The notes beneath the pieces were generated by a model. The model was not told where the DNA came from. It made no database searches and saw nothing but the letters and a program-made list of their open reading frames with translations. Positions 43,863 to 51,316 of a stretch of 64,000 nt of DNA are shown piece after piece. The position numbers were made by a program, and so were the translations under genes. Source of the DNA: Dokdonella_A sp044227025. GTDB taxonomy: Bacteria; Pseudomonadota; Gammaproteobacteria; Xanthomonadales; Rhodanobacteraceae. The first letter of the stretch is position 1. Every line of letters starts with the position of its first letter. The stretch covers positions 1 to 64,000 of the forward strand of contig NZ_JBGAFX010000008.1 in NCBI RefSeq assembly GCF_044227025.1. Reading direction: 5' to 3'.

Positions 43863-43870
43863 GCGTCGTC

Positions 43871-44398
43871 CTATTTCAATTCGTCGAGGATCTGATCCAC
43901 TTTCGCGAGGGTCAGGTTCTCGTGGTAGTGACCATTGACCACCATCATCGGCGCGCCACAGCACGCAGCCAGGCATTCCTCTTCCTTCTTGAGGTAGATG
44001 CGGCCGTCCTTGCTGCTCTCGCCGAGCTTGATACCGTACTTCTGTTCGCAATGGCGCACGATGTCCTCGGCGCCGTTGAGCCAGCATGAAATGTTGGTGC
44101 AGACCGCCACGTTGTTGCGGCCGACCGGATTGGTCTCGAACATCGAGTAGAACGTCGCGACCTCGTAGCCCCACACCTGCGGGAGGCCGAGGTACTTCGT
44201 CACCGCGGTGATCAGCTCGTCGGTCAGGTGGCCGCCGTTCTGTTCCTGTGCGGCCCACAAGCCCTGGATCAGCGCCGAGCGCTTGCGATCCGGCGGGAAT
44301 TTCGCCACCCAGTGGTCGATGTGTTCGCGCGTGTGCGCGTTCAACGCGACCTGCGGATCGACGTCCTTGACCGCTTCGTAGTTGCCCGTCGCCTTCAT
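43871..44398 (-). CDS. nuoE: NADH-quinone oxidoreductase subunit E
   Basis: A 175-residue [2Fe-2S] subunit (N1a) partnering NuoF. The thioredoxin-like fold carries cysteines in VCTNISCWLNGAED and ECLAACCGAPMMVVNGHYHE. Helical N-terminus: HIDHWVAKFPPDRKRSALIQ. Its ATG overlaps the nuoD stop by four bases. Confidence 0.97.
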   Translation of the reverse strand: MKATGNYEAVKDVDPQVALNAHTREHIDHWVAKFPPDRKRSALIQGLWAAQEQNGGHLTDELITAVTKYLGLPQVWGYEVATFYSMFETNPVGRNNVAVCTNISCWLNGAEDIVRHCEQKYGIKLGESSKDGRIYLKKEEECLAACCGAPMMVVNGHYHENLTLAKVDQILDELK

Positions 44399-45648
44399 CG
44401 GTCGACTTCTCCAAAAACGACGTCGTAGGTGCCGATCATCGCGACCACGTCCGGCAACATGTGGCCGCGCACGATCGCGTCCATCGACGAAAGGTGCACG
44501 AAACTCGGCGCGCGGCACTTCAGGCGGAACGGCTTGTTCGCGCCATCCGAAACCAGATAGATGCCGAACTCGCCCTTCGGTGCTTCGACCGCGGCATAGG
44601 TTTCGCCGGCCGGCACCGAATAGCCCTCGGTGAACAGTTTGAAATGATGGATCAGCGCTTCCATGTCGTCCTTCATCTCGACACGCGAAGGCGGCGCGAC
44701 CTTGAAATTGCGCACCATCACCGGACCCGGGTTCGCGCGCAGCCAGTCGACGCACTGCTTGATGATGCGGTTGGACTGGCGCATCTCCTCGACGCGCACG
44801 AGGTAGCGGTCGTAGCAGTCGCCCTTCACGCCGACCGGAATGTCGAAGTCGACTTCGGCGTACTTCGCGTAGGGCTGCTTCTTGCGCAGGTCCCATTCGA
44901 TGCCGGAACCCCGCAGCATCGGGCCGCTCATGCCCCATGCCAGCGCCTGTTCGGGCGAAACGATGCCGATGTCGACCGTGCGCTGCTTCCAGATGCGGTT
45001 GTTGGTGAGCAGTTCCTCGTACTCGTCGACGCGGCGCGGGAAGTCCTCGCAGAACGCATCGAGGAAGTCGAGCATGGAACCACCGCGCCACTTGTTCAGG
45101 CGCTCGAGGTCCTTGCCCTTGTGCCACTTGGACTCGTTGTACTTCGGCATCACCTCGGGCAGGTCGCGGTAGACGCCACCCGGTCGGTAGTACGTCGCAT
45201 GCATGCGCGCGCCGCTGGCCGCCTCGTAGCAGTCCATCAGTTCCTCGCGCTCGCGGAACGCGTACAGGAACACCGCCATCGCGCCGAGGTCGAGCGCGTT
45301 CGAGCCGAGCCACATCAGGTGGTTCAGGATGCGCGTGATCTCGTCGAACATCGTGCGGATCCACTGCGCACGTTCCGGGACCTCGACGCCGAGCAGGTTC
45401 TCGATCGCGCGCACGTAGGCGTGCTCGTTGCACATCATCGAGACGTAGTCGAGGCGGTCCATGTAGCCGATCGACTGGTTGAACGGCTTCGACTCCGCCA
45501 GCTTCTCGGTAGCACGGTGCAGCAGGCCGATGTGCGGATCGGCACGCACGATCGTCTCGCCGTCCATCTCCAGCACCAGGCGCAGCACGCCGTGCGCAGC
45601 CGGATGCTGCGGGCCGAAGTTCATCGTGTAGTTCTTGATTTCCTGCAT
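44395..45648 (-). CDS. nuoD: NADH-quinone oxidoreductase subunit D
   Basis: A 417-residue subunit of the quinone-binding module, related to [NiFe]-hydrogenase large subunits. FGPQHPAAHGVLRLVLEMDG, GLLHRATEKLAESKPFNQSI and YMDRLDYVSMMCNEHAYVRA are signature stretches, and the end is DVVAMIGTYDVVFGEVDR. It is separate from NuoC (not fused as in E. coli). A repeat fills the 123 bases to nuoC. Confidence 0.98.
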   Translation of the reverse strand: MQEIKNYTMNFGPQHPAAHGVLRLVLEMDGETIVRADPHIGLLHRATEKLAESKPFNQSIGYMDRLDYVSMMCNEHAYVRAIENLLGVEVPERAQWIRTMFDEITRILNHLMWLGSNALDLGAMAVFLYAFREREELMDCYEAASGARMHATYYRPGGVYRDLPEVMPKYNESKWHKGKDLERLNKWRGGSMLDFLDAFCEDFPRRVDEYEELLTNNRIWKQRTVDIGIVSPEQALAWGMSGPMLRGSGIEWDLRKKQPYAKYAEVDFDIPVGVKGDCYDRYLVRVEEMRQSNRIIKQCVDWLRANPGPVMVRNFKVAPPSRVEMKDDMEALIHHFKLFTEGYSVPAGETYAAVEAPKGEFGIYLVSDGANKPFRLKCRAPSFVHLSSMDAIVRGHMLPDVVAMIGTYDVVFGEVDR

Positions 45649-45664
45649 GACTCAAAAACCCTCG

Positions 45665-45760
45665 ACGCGGATCGACGCGAATCGACGCGGACAAAACAGA
45701 TTCTCGTACGAACGATTCTTCATTTCAGGCTTGTCCGCGCTCATCCCGCGCAAATCCGCG
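45665..45760. repeat. Inverted repeat between nuoC and nuoD
   Basis: The left arm contains ACGCGGATCGACGCGAATCG then ACGCGGACA (45665–45693). The right arm starts TTGTCCGCGCTCATCCCGCG and ends CAAATCCGCG (45731–45760), its imperfect inverse. The repeating unit is GCGGAT(C/T)xACGCGxAT. The family differs from the elements in the nuoE/F and nuoK/L gaps. Confidence 0.7.
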
Positions 45761-45771
45761 GCAACAGCATT

Positions 45772-46515
45772 TCACTTGCCCGAACCCGCAGCCTTCTCGG
45801 CCCGCGCCTGTTCGTAGCGGGAGTCGTCGCGGATCGTGCGCGGCACCAGCACGCGCGGTTCCACCGACGTGACCGGTTCGTACACGACGCGCCGCTTGTC
45901 GGGGTCGTAGCGCACCTCGACGTTGCCGATCAGCGGGAAATCCTTGCGGAACGGATGGCCGACGAAGCCGTAGTCGGTGAGGATGCGGCGCAGGTCCGGG
46001 TGGCCTTCGAACACGATGCCGTACAGGTCGAACGCTTCGCGCTCGAACCAGTCCACGCTCGGCCACACGCCGATCAGCGATGGCAGGCCCGGAAGATCGT
46101 CGTCGGCGCAGTAAGCGCGCAGGCGCAGGCGCCGGTTGTGGGTGATCGACAGGAGCTGCGCAACCACGCCGAAACGGTGCGGGATGTGCGCCGGACGCGG
46201 GCGATCGGCCCAACCGAAACGTCCCGGGCCTTCGCCCTCGACGCCACGCGAGAAGCCGGTCGACGACACGTCGCTGGTATCCCACTCGACATCGCCCCAC
46301 GACAGATAATCGACGCCGCACAGATCCATCAGCTGCTCGAAGCGCAGGGCGGCGTCATCGCGCAGCAGCGCGGCGACGGCCAGCCAGTTCTCCGGCAGCA
46401 CCTCGATCGTGGTTTCGCCGCGCGCCTCGTCGATGCGCACGAGCTTCTGGCCGAGCACAGCCTGGATCGTCTGCGCAAAGGCCGAGCGGCCACTGTCTGC
46501 CGTTGTTTCGCTCAT
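45772..46515 (-). CDS. nuoC: NADH-quinone oxidoreductase subunit C
   Basis: A 247-residue 30-kDa subunit of complex I. FEQLMDLCGVDYLSW starts the core, and WFEREAFDLYGIVFEGHPDL then RRILTDYGFVGHPFRKDFPL is the family signature. Between residues about 78 and 108 lies a Gly/Arg-rich insertion (SRGVEGEGPGRFGWADRPRP) not found in short NuoC proteins but seen in several gammaproteobacterial lineages. ATG 46515. Confidence 0.97.
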   Translation of the reverse strand: MSETTADSGRSAFAQTIQAVLGQKLVRIDEARGETTIEVLPENWLAVAALLRDDAALRFEQLMDLCGVDYLSWGDVEWDTSDVSSTGFSRGVEGEGPGRFGWADRPRPAHIPHRFGVVAQLLSITHNRRLRLRAYCADDDLPGLPSLIGVWPSVDWFEREAFDLYGIVFEGHPDLRRILTDYGFVGHPFRKDFPLIGNVEVRYDPDKRRVVYEPVTSVEPRVLVPRTIRDDSRYEQARAEKAAGSGK

Positions 46516-46527
46516 GTCTGCTCCCGC

Positions 46528-47082
46528 CTAACGCGCGATCGTGTTGGTGCGACGGATCTTCTTCTGCAATTGCAGGATGCCGTGGATCAATGCTTCCGCC
46601 GTCGGCGGGCAACCCGGCACGTAGACGTCGACCGGAACGATGCGATCGCAGCCGCGCACGACTGCGTATGAATAGTGGTAGTAGCCGCCGCCGTTCGCGC
46701 AGCTGCCCATCGAGATGACCCACTTCGGGTCGGGCATCTGGTCGTAGACCTTGCGCAGCGCGGGCGCCATCTTGTTGACGAGCGTGCCCGCGACGATCAT
46801 CACGTCGGACTGGCGCGGGCTCGGGCGGAAGATCACGCCGTACCGGTCGAGGTCGAGGCGCGCGGCGCCCGCGTGCATCATCTCGACCGCGCAGCAGGCG
46901 AGGCCGAACGTCATCGGCCACATCGAGCCGGTGCGCGCCCAGTTGACCAGTTCGTCGAGGCGCGCGGTGGCGAAACCGCGCTGGATCAGCGGATTGTCGT
47001 CACCGGGGCGCAGGATGTCGTCGACGACGTTGACCGGCGCCGGATTGTGCATCGACTCGCCGATGCGATCGATCACTCCCAT
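46528..47082 (-). CDS. nuoB: NADH-quinone oxidoreductase subunit B
   Basis: A 184-residue subunit holding the terminal [4Fe-4S] cluster N2. Ligands are in FGLACCAVEMMH (tandem Cys), SMGSCANGGGYYHYSYAVVR and VYVPGCPPTAEALIHGILQL. ATG 47082 (MGVIDRIGESMHNP) overlaps the nuoA 3' end by 10 bases. Longer upstream frames are out of frame with nuoA and not supported. Confidence 0.98.
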   Translation of the reverse strand: MGVIDRIGESMHNPAPVNVVDDILRPGDDNPLIQRGFATARLDELVNWARTGSMWPMTFGLACCAVEMMHAGAARLDLDRYGVIFRPSPRQSDVMIVAGTLVNKMAPALRKVYDQMPDPKWVISMGSCANGGGYYHYSYAVVRGCDRIVPVDVYVPGCPPTAEALIHGILQLQKKIRRTNTIAR

Positions 47083-47429
47083 TCCAGCGCTCCCTTCTTC
47101 CAGACGTAGACGAAACCGATCACCAGCAGCAGCAGGAACATGCCCATCTCGACCAGACCCAGCAGGCCGAGCTTGCCGAACACGGTCGCCCACGGAAACA
47201 CGAACGCGATTTCCAGGTCGAAGATGATGAACAGGATCGCGATCAGGTAGTAGCGCACATCGAAGCGCATGCGCGCGTCCTCGAACGCCTCGAAGCCGCA
47301 TTCGTAGGGCGAGGCCTTTTCGGGCGTCGGCTTGCGCGGACCGAGCAGGTTGCCGAGGACGATCAGCGCGATGCCGATCACGGCGGACACCGCGAGGAAC
47401 AACAGGACCGGGAAATACTCGGCCAGCAC
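47073..47429 (-). CDS. nuoA: NADH-quinone oxidoreductase subunit A
   Basis: A 118-residue, three-helix membrane subunit. YECGFEAFEDARMRFDVRYY is the conserved loop at the quinone cavity, and AILFIIFDLEIAFVFPWATV is helix 2. Start choice: GGAGG (minus strand) lies five bases before GTG 47429. GTG 47435, two codons earlier, would directly abut GGAGG, so 47429 is preferred. First gene of the 14-gene operon. Confidence 0.95.
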   Translation of the reverse strand: MLAEYFPVLLFLAVSAVIGIALIVLGNLLGPRKPTPEKASPYECGFEAFEDARMRFDVRYYLIAILFIIFDLEIAFVFPWATVFGKLGLLGLVEMGMFLLLLVIGFVYVWKKGALEWE

Positions 47430-47507
47430 AGACACCTCCGCGCCGTGGGCGCATCAGCGATCGCGACGGCGCAGCCGGCGCGACGACGGTAAAGAAGATC
47501 CATCGTA

Positions 47508-47536
47508 ACAAGTCCGGGCTTTGCGCCCGGACTTGT
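47508..47536 (-). terminator. Strong hairpin downstream of tRNA-Leu
   Basis: Twelve-base perfect arms ACAAGTCCGGGC (47508–47519) and GCCCGGACTTGT (47525–47536) around a five-base loop. On the minus strand it lies 14 bases past the tRNA 3' end and is followed by TACGATGG rather than a T-run. It may act as a partial terminator or as an RNA-processing/stability hairpin before nuoA. Confidence 0.5.
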
Positions 47537-47549
47537 CCGACAGATCGAG

Positions 47550-47634
47550 TGGTGCCCAGAAGAGGACTCGAACCTCCACGACTTGCGTCGCTACCACCTC
47601 AAGGTAGTGCGTCTACCAATTCCGCCATCTGGGC
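47550..47634 (-). tRNA. tRNA-Leu (GAG)
   Basis: An 85-base class II tRNA. The acceptor stem GCCCAGA pairs with TCTGGGC, followed by ACCA. The anticodon arm is CTACC-TTGAGGT-GGTAG, giving anticodon GAG (reads CUC/CUU). A long variable arm follows, and the T-loop is GTTCGAGTCC. It lies six bases after the secG stop on the same strand, a common arrangement. Confidence 0.97.
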
Positions 47635-47639
47635 ACTGC

Positions 47640-48128
47640 TTACTTTCCGCCCTTCCCCTCTTGCTTCGGCTTCGGCGTTTCCGCCGGTTTGTCGGCTTTC
47701 GCCGCCGGCTTTTCCGCCGTCACGGCCGTTGGCGCCGGCATGTCCGCCGGTGCCGGAGCCGCTGCTGGCGTCGAAGCCGTCGGTGCCGGTGCCGCATCCC
47801 CGCTGGTGGCGGGAGCGGGCGCCGATTCCGGCTTGGCCGCAGGCGCGACACCGGCCATCACGCCGAGGTCGCTGGCCGTCTGGGTGGTTCCGCTGTCGCG
47901 GCCCAGATAGATGCCCATGCCGAGGCTGAGCAGGAAGAACAAACCGGCAAGGACCGCCGTGCTGCGCGACAGGAAGTTGGCCGAGCCACGCGCACCGAAG
48001 ACGGTCGCCGACGCGCCACCACCGAAGCCCGATCCCGCATTCGCGCCAGCTCCGCGCTGCAGGAGGATCAGGACCGTCATGGCAATGGCGATCAGCACAT
48101 AAAAGATGTTGGCAACAATCGACAGCAT
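47640..48128 (-). CDS. secG: Preprotein translocase subunit SecG
   Basis: A 162-residue SecYEG accessory subunit. Two membrane helices (about 5–23 and 55–75) flank the conserved loop LLQRGAGANAGSGFGGG … ATVFGARGSANFLSR. The C-terminal 85 residues are an Ala/Pro/Lys-rich low-complexity tail, about 50 residues longer than in E. coli; the tail may be cytosolic and disordered. It sits between tpiA (11 bases) and tRNA-Leu. Confidence 0.96.
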   Translation of the reverse strand: MLSIVANIFYVLIAIAMTVLILLQRGAGANAGSGFGGGASATVFGARGSANFLSRSTAVLAGLFFLLSLGMGIYLGRDSGTTQTASDLGVMAGVAPAAKPESAPAPATSGDAAPAPTASTPAAAPAPADMPAPTAVTAEKPAAKADKPAETPKPKQEGKGGK

Positions 48129-48139
48129 TATTCGACTCT

Positions 48140-48889
48140 TTACGTTGCGGCAGCGGCGCAGATGGCGAGGAAATCCGCCGCCACCAGCGATGCACCACCG
48201 ATCAATCCGCCATCCACATCAGGTTGGCCGAACAGCTCGACCGCGTTGGCGGGTTTTACGCTGCCCCCGTACAGGAGTCGCAGCGAGTTGGCGATTGTAG
48301 CATCCCGTTCCGCGAATTTGCCACGGATGAACGCGTGCACCGCCTGCGCCTGCTCCGGCGACGCCGTGCGGCCGGTGCCGATCGCCCAGACCGGCTCGTA
48401 GGCGACCACGGCACGCAGGAACGCACCGGCCCCGGCGCGCTCGATCACCGCCTCGAGCTGGCGACCGATCACCGCTTCGGTGGTGCCGGCTTCGCGCTCG
48501 GCCAGGGTCTCGCCGACGCACAGGATCGGAACCAGCGTTTTCGCCTGTGCGGCGACGAACTTGCGCGCGACCAGGGCATCGGACTCAGCATGATACTGGC
48601 GCCGTTCGGAATGGCCGACCAGCGCGTACATGCAGCCGATGTCGTGCAGCATCGCCGCCGACACCTCGCCGGTGTAGGCACCCTCCGGATGCTCGCTGAG
48701 GTCCTGCGCACCGAACGCGATGCGACTGCCGCGATGCGCCGCGATGAGGCCGTCCAGATACGGGAACGGCGGCAGCACGGCGACATCGACCGACGCCCCC
48801 AGCCCCGCTGCAACGCCCGCGACCAGCTCTCCCGCCAGCGCTCGCGAGCCGTGCATCTTCCAGTTTCCGGCGACGAACGGTCGACGCAT
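48140..48889 (-). CDS. tpiA: Triosephosphate isomerase
   Basis: A 249-residue TIM-barrel enzyme interconverting DHAP and glyceraldehyde 3-phosphate. VAGNWKMHG carries the catalytic Lys, YALVGHSERRQY the electrophilic His, VVAYEPVWAIGTGRTASPEQ the catalytic Glu and loop 6, and LLYGGSVKPAN the phosphate-binding loop. ATG 48889 (MRRPFVAGNWKM) was chosen over upstream starts because the family begins a few residues before GNWK. It is first in the minus-strand block leading to the nuo genes. Confidence 0.98.
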   Translation of the reverse strand: MRRPFVAGNWKMHGSRALAGELVAGVAAGLGASVDVAVLPPFPYLDGLIAAHRGSRIAFGAQDLSEHPEGAYTGEVSAAMLHDIGCMYALVGHSERRQYHAESDALVARKFVAAQAKTLVPILCVGETLAEREAGTTEAVIGRQLEAVIERAGAGAFLRAVVAYEPVWAIGTGRTASPEQAQAVHAFIRGKFAERDATIANSLRLLYGGSVKPANAVELFGQPDVDGGLIGGASLVAADFLAICAAAAT

Positions 48890-49224
48890 GACGGCTCCGG
48901 GTTGATCGAAAGGCGCGCAAGGATAGCCGTGCGCCGCGGCGGGCGACAACCCGACGACGGAAAAGACGCGTATGCGCCTGGATGCGTCGGATCTGCTCTT
49001 GTGGGAGCGCCGGATCCGCTCTTGTGGGAGCGCCGGAAGACGCGAGGCTGTTCGCTTCGATCCGAGAGGCCATCACGGCTTCCGCCGCTGCCACAAGGGC
49101 CGTACCCACATGGGGATGCGTCCTGCGCGGACTGGCGCCCAGTCCGCGGCGCGCAGGCACTCGCGGCCCAATCCGCTACGCCTGTGCGATCCTCGCGTCC
49201 TCGCGTCGATCCGCAGGAGCTCCC
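48890..49224. other. Intergenic region with REP-type repeats
   Basis: 335 bases between the divergent tpiA and SDR genes. The middle (48995–49097) is a repeat cluster. GCAGGAGC at 49213–49220 serves as the ribosome-binding site for the SDR gene. No other gene is visible; open frames here are continuations without start or codon support. Promoters for both flanking genes should lie here, but no clear -35/-10 pair was recognised. Confidence 0.5.
48995..49097. repeat. REPIN-like repeat with a duplicated left arm
   Basis: GCTCTTGTGGGAGCGCCGGA occurs twice with a 23-base period (48995 and 49018). The opposite arm, CGGCTTCCGCCGCTGCCACA, ends near 49096. Same family as 43797–43862 and 58207–58281 but with an extra left half-site. 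Confidence 0.75.
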
Positions 49225-50028
49225 ATGACCCGACCGCTGTTCGCCCTCGTCACCGGCGCTTCCGCCGGCATCGGCGCGGAATTCGCGCGCCAGCTCGCGA
49301 ACGAGGGCGCCAGTCTCGTGCTGACCGCGCGACGCGCGGATCGCCTCGAAGCGCTGGCGGCGGAACTGCGCGAGCGCCATGGCGTGGAGGTGCACTGCAT
49401 TCCCTGCGATCTCGCCGATCCGCGCGCGCCGCAGCAACTGTTCGACGAATGCGCGCGCCGCGGACTCGCCGTCGACGTGCTGGTCAACAATGCCGGCTAC
49501 GGCGTGACCGGTTCATTCCTGTCGCGCCCGTGGCAGACCCACGCCGACTTCATCCAGGTGTTGATGACCGCACCTGCCGAGCTCTGCCACCGCTTCCTGC
49601 CGGCGATGCGCGAACGCAGGCGCGGCCGCATCATCAATGTCGCTTCGCTCGCGGGCCACGTTCCCGCGCCCGCCGGCCACACCCTGTATGCGGCATCGAA
49701 GGCGTACCTGATCAAGTTCTCGCAGGCGCTCGCGCTGGAGAACCGCGCGCACGGCATCCAGGTCTGCGCGCTCTGCCCCGGTTTCACCCATTCCGAATTC
49801 CACGATGTCACCGGCACGCGCGAGCAGATGAAGGGCATGCCGCGCTGGCTGTGGATGGACGCCGACGCGGTCGTGCGCGACGGCCTCGCCGCGGTCGCGC
49901 GCGGCGATTCGGTGCGCATCAGCGGACGCGTCAATCGCGCGATCAAGAGCCTGTTCAAGCTGCTGCCGGACCGTCTCGGCCACGCGCTGATCGCGCGCGG
50001 CGGCAAGGGTTTTCGCGACTCTGCCTAG
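49225..50028 (+). CDS. Short-chain dehydrogenase/reductase
   Basis: A 267-residue classical SDR. TGASAGIGAEFARQLA (about 10–25) binds the cofactor, with Arg in the TARRADRLE strand suggesting NADP(H) preference. NNAGYG follows. The catalytic Ser is in INVASLAG, and YAASKAYL provides Tyr and Lys. It resembles the DltE/YqjQ-type oxidoreductases. Substrate unknown. Convergent with the next gene: the two stops overlap in CTAG. Confidence 0.85.
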   Translation: MTRPLFALVTGASAGIGAEFARQLANEGASLVLTARRADRLEALAAELRERHGVEVHCIPCDLADPRAPQQLFDECARRGLAVDVLVNNAGYGVTGSFLSRPWQTHADFIQVLMTAPAELCHRFLPAMRERRRGRIINVASLAGHVPAPAGHTLYAASKAYLIKFSQALALENRAHGIQVCALCPGFTHSEFHDVTGTREQMKGMPRWLWMDADAVVRDGLAAVARGDSVRISGRVNRAIKSLFKLLPDRLGHALIARGGKGFRDSA

Positions 50029-51314
50029 CGATCGAACGGCGCGAATCCCCACGCATGCAGGCGTTCGAGCCGTTCGCGCGCGACAGCGGGCTGGTCGAAG
50101 TAGATCTCCGCGAGCAGCGGCTCCGGCACGTCGGGATACGTCTGCCGGATCGTCTGGGCCGTGACTTGCGCGCGCGCGGCGACGGTCGCCGCCTTCTTCA
50201 TGAGGTGCAGCGCGTTGAAAACGGCGAGCACGGCGAACAGCGACACGACGATCCCGGCGCCGATCGCGCGCGGGCGCGTATTGCGCGGAAACTGCGCCAT
50301 CAGGCCCAGCCAGCCGATCCAGAACACGCTCGAAAAACTCACGTAGCGGGTCACGAACGCCTGATCCGCGCCGTAGGCGTCGACGCGGCCGTAGGCGGTC
50401 AGCAGCGCACTCGCGGCACCGACCGCGAGCAGGCCGATCCATGCCGGCGCACCGGCGCGCGCGCGAAAGGTCCACGCGGCCATGCATCCGCTGGCGATCC
50501 CCGCGAGGCCCAGCCAGGGCGCGAGGTCGGTCGCGTAGCGCGCGAGGCCGGCGCCGAGAAAGTTGCAGGCGTACGACGCAACCTGGATCCATGCCGGCGT
50601 TGGCTGCCCACCCCGCCGCAGCGCGAACATCGCGGCCAGCGCAAGCACGACCCACACACCGATCCAGCCGCAGCGCGTGCGCCATGCCAGGTCGCGTCGC
50701 AGGGCGAGCACGACGATGGCTGCAGGAAATACCGCGAAGCCGACCGCAAAACTCGCGACCGCGACGCCCGCGCACGAGATCGCGGCGATTACGTGCCACG
50801 CGCGCAACGCGCGCGTCGCCAGCAGCGCGATCGTCGCGGCCATGCCGGCGAGGCAGAGGAACACCGCGACCTGCCAGCCCCACTGCAGGTTCGCAAGATG
50901 TCCCGGGTACAGCGCGAGGAACACGATCAGCAGCATGACCACGCGTTCGCGCACCAGGCCTCGCAGCAACGACACGATCACGCCGGCATACGCGAGCAGG
51001 AACAGCCAGCTGGCGACGCCATCGAGCCAGGTTCCGCCATGCGACAACGCGGTCGTCAGCAGCAGGACCGCGTAGGCGCCCGCATGCAGGTGGCCGCCGT
51101 GGATGCGGAAGAAGTCCCCTGCATCGAGCGTTCCGTCCACGAAGCGCTGGTAGATCGGCACCAGGTCGAGGTGGTCCCAGAGCATCATCGGCACGCGCCA
51201 GCGCAGCGCGAACACAAGCAGCAGGATCGCCAACGCGGCGAACGCCAACGCGAGGCGCGGCGCGGCGGCGCCGCTCGCGGCCGGTTCGGCGTGCAATGGA
51301 TCGGGACCGGCCAC
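50025..51314 (-). CDS. Polytopic membrane protein, GT-C glycosyltransferase-like
   Basis: A 429-residue protein with about 10–11 transmembrane helices. After helix 1 comes a periplasmic stretch, MMLWDHLDLVPIYQRFVDG then DFFRIHGGHLHAGAY, with Asp and His residues that recall the first-loop metal/donor site of GT-C enzymes. A final soluble tail (about 375–429) follows the last helix. Start GTG 51314 is two bases after the stop of the upstream 550-residue protein, so they are translationally coupled. No specific family was recognised; a lipid-linked sugar transfer role is inference. Confidence 0.55.
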   Translation of the reverse strand: MAGPDPLHAEPAASGAAAPRLALAFAALAILLLVFALRWRVPMMLWDHLDLVPIYQRFVDGTLDAGDFFRIHGGHLHAGAYAVLLLTTALSHGGTWLDGVASWLFLLAYAGVIVSLLRGLVRERVVMLLIVFLALYPGHLANLQWGWQVAVFLCLAGMAATIALLATRALRAWHVIAAISCAGVAVASFAVGFAVFPAAIVVLALRRDLAWRTRCGWIGVWVVLALAAMFALRRGGQPTPAWIQVASYACNFLGAGLARYATDLAPWLGLAGIASGCMAAWTFRARAGAPAWIGLLAVGAASALLTAYGRVDAYGADQAFVTRYVSFSSVFWIGWLGLMAQFPRNTRPRAIGAGIVVSLFAVLAVFNALHLMKKAATVAARAQVTAQTIRQTYPDVPEPLLAEIYFDQPAVARERLERLHAWGFAPFDR

Positions 51315-51316
51315 GA

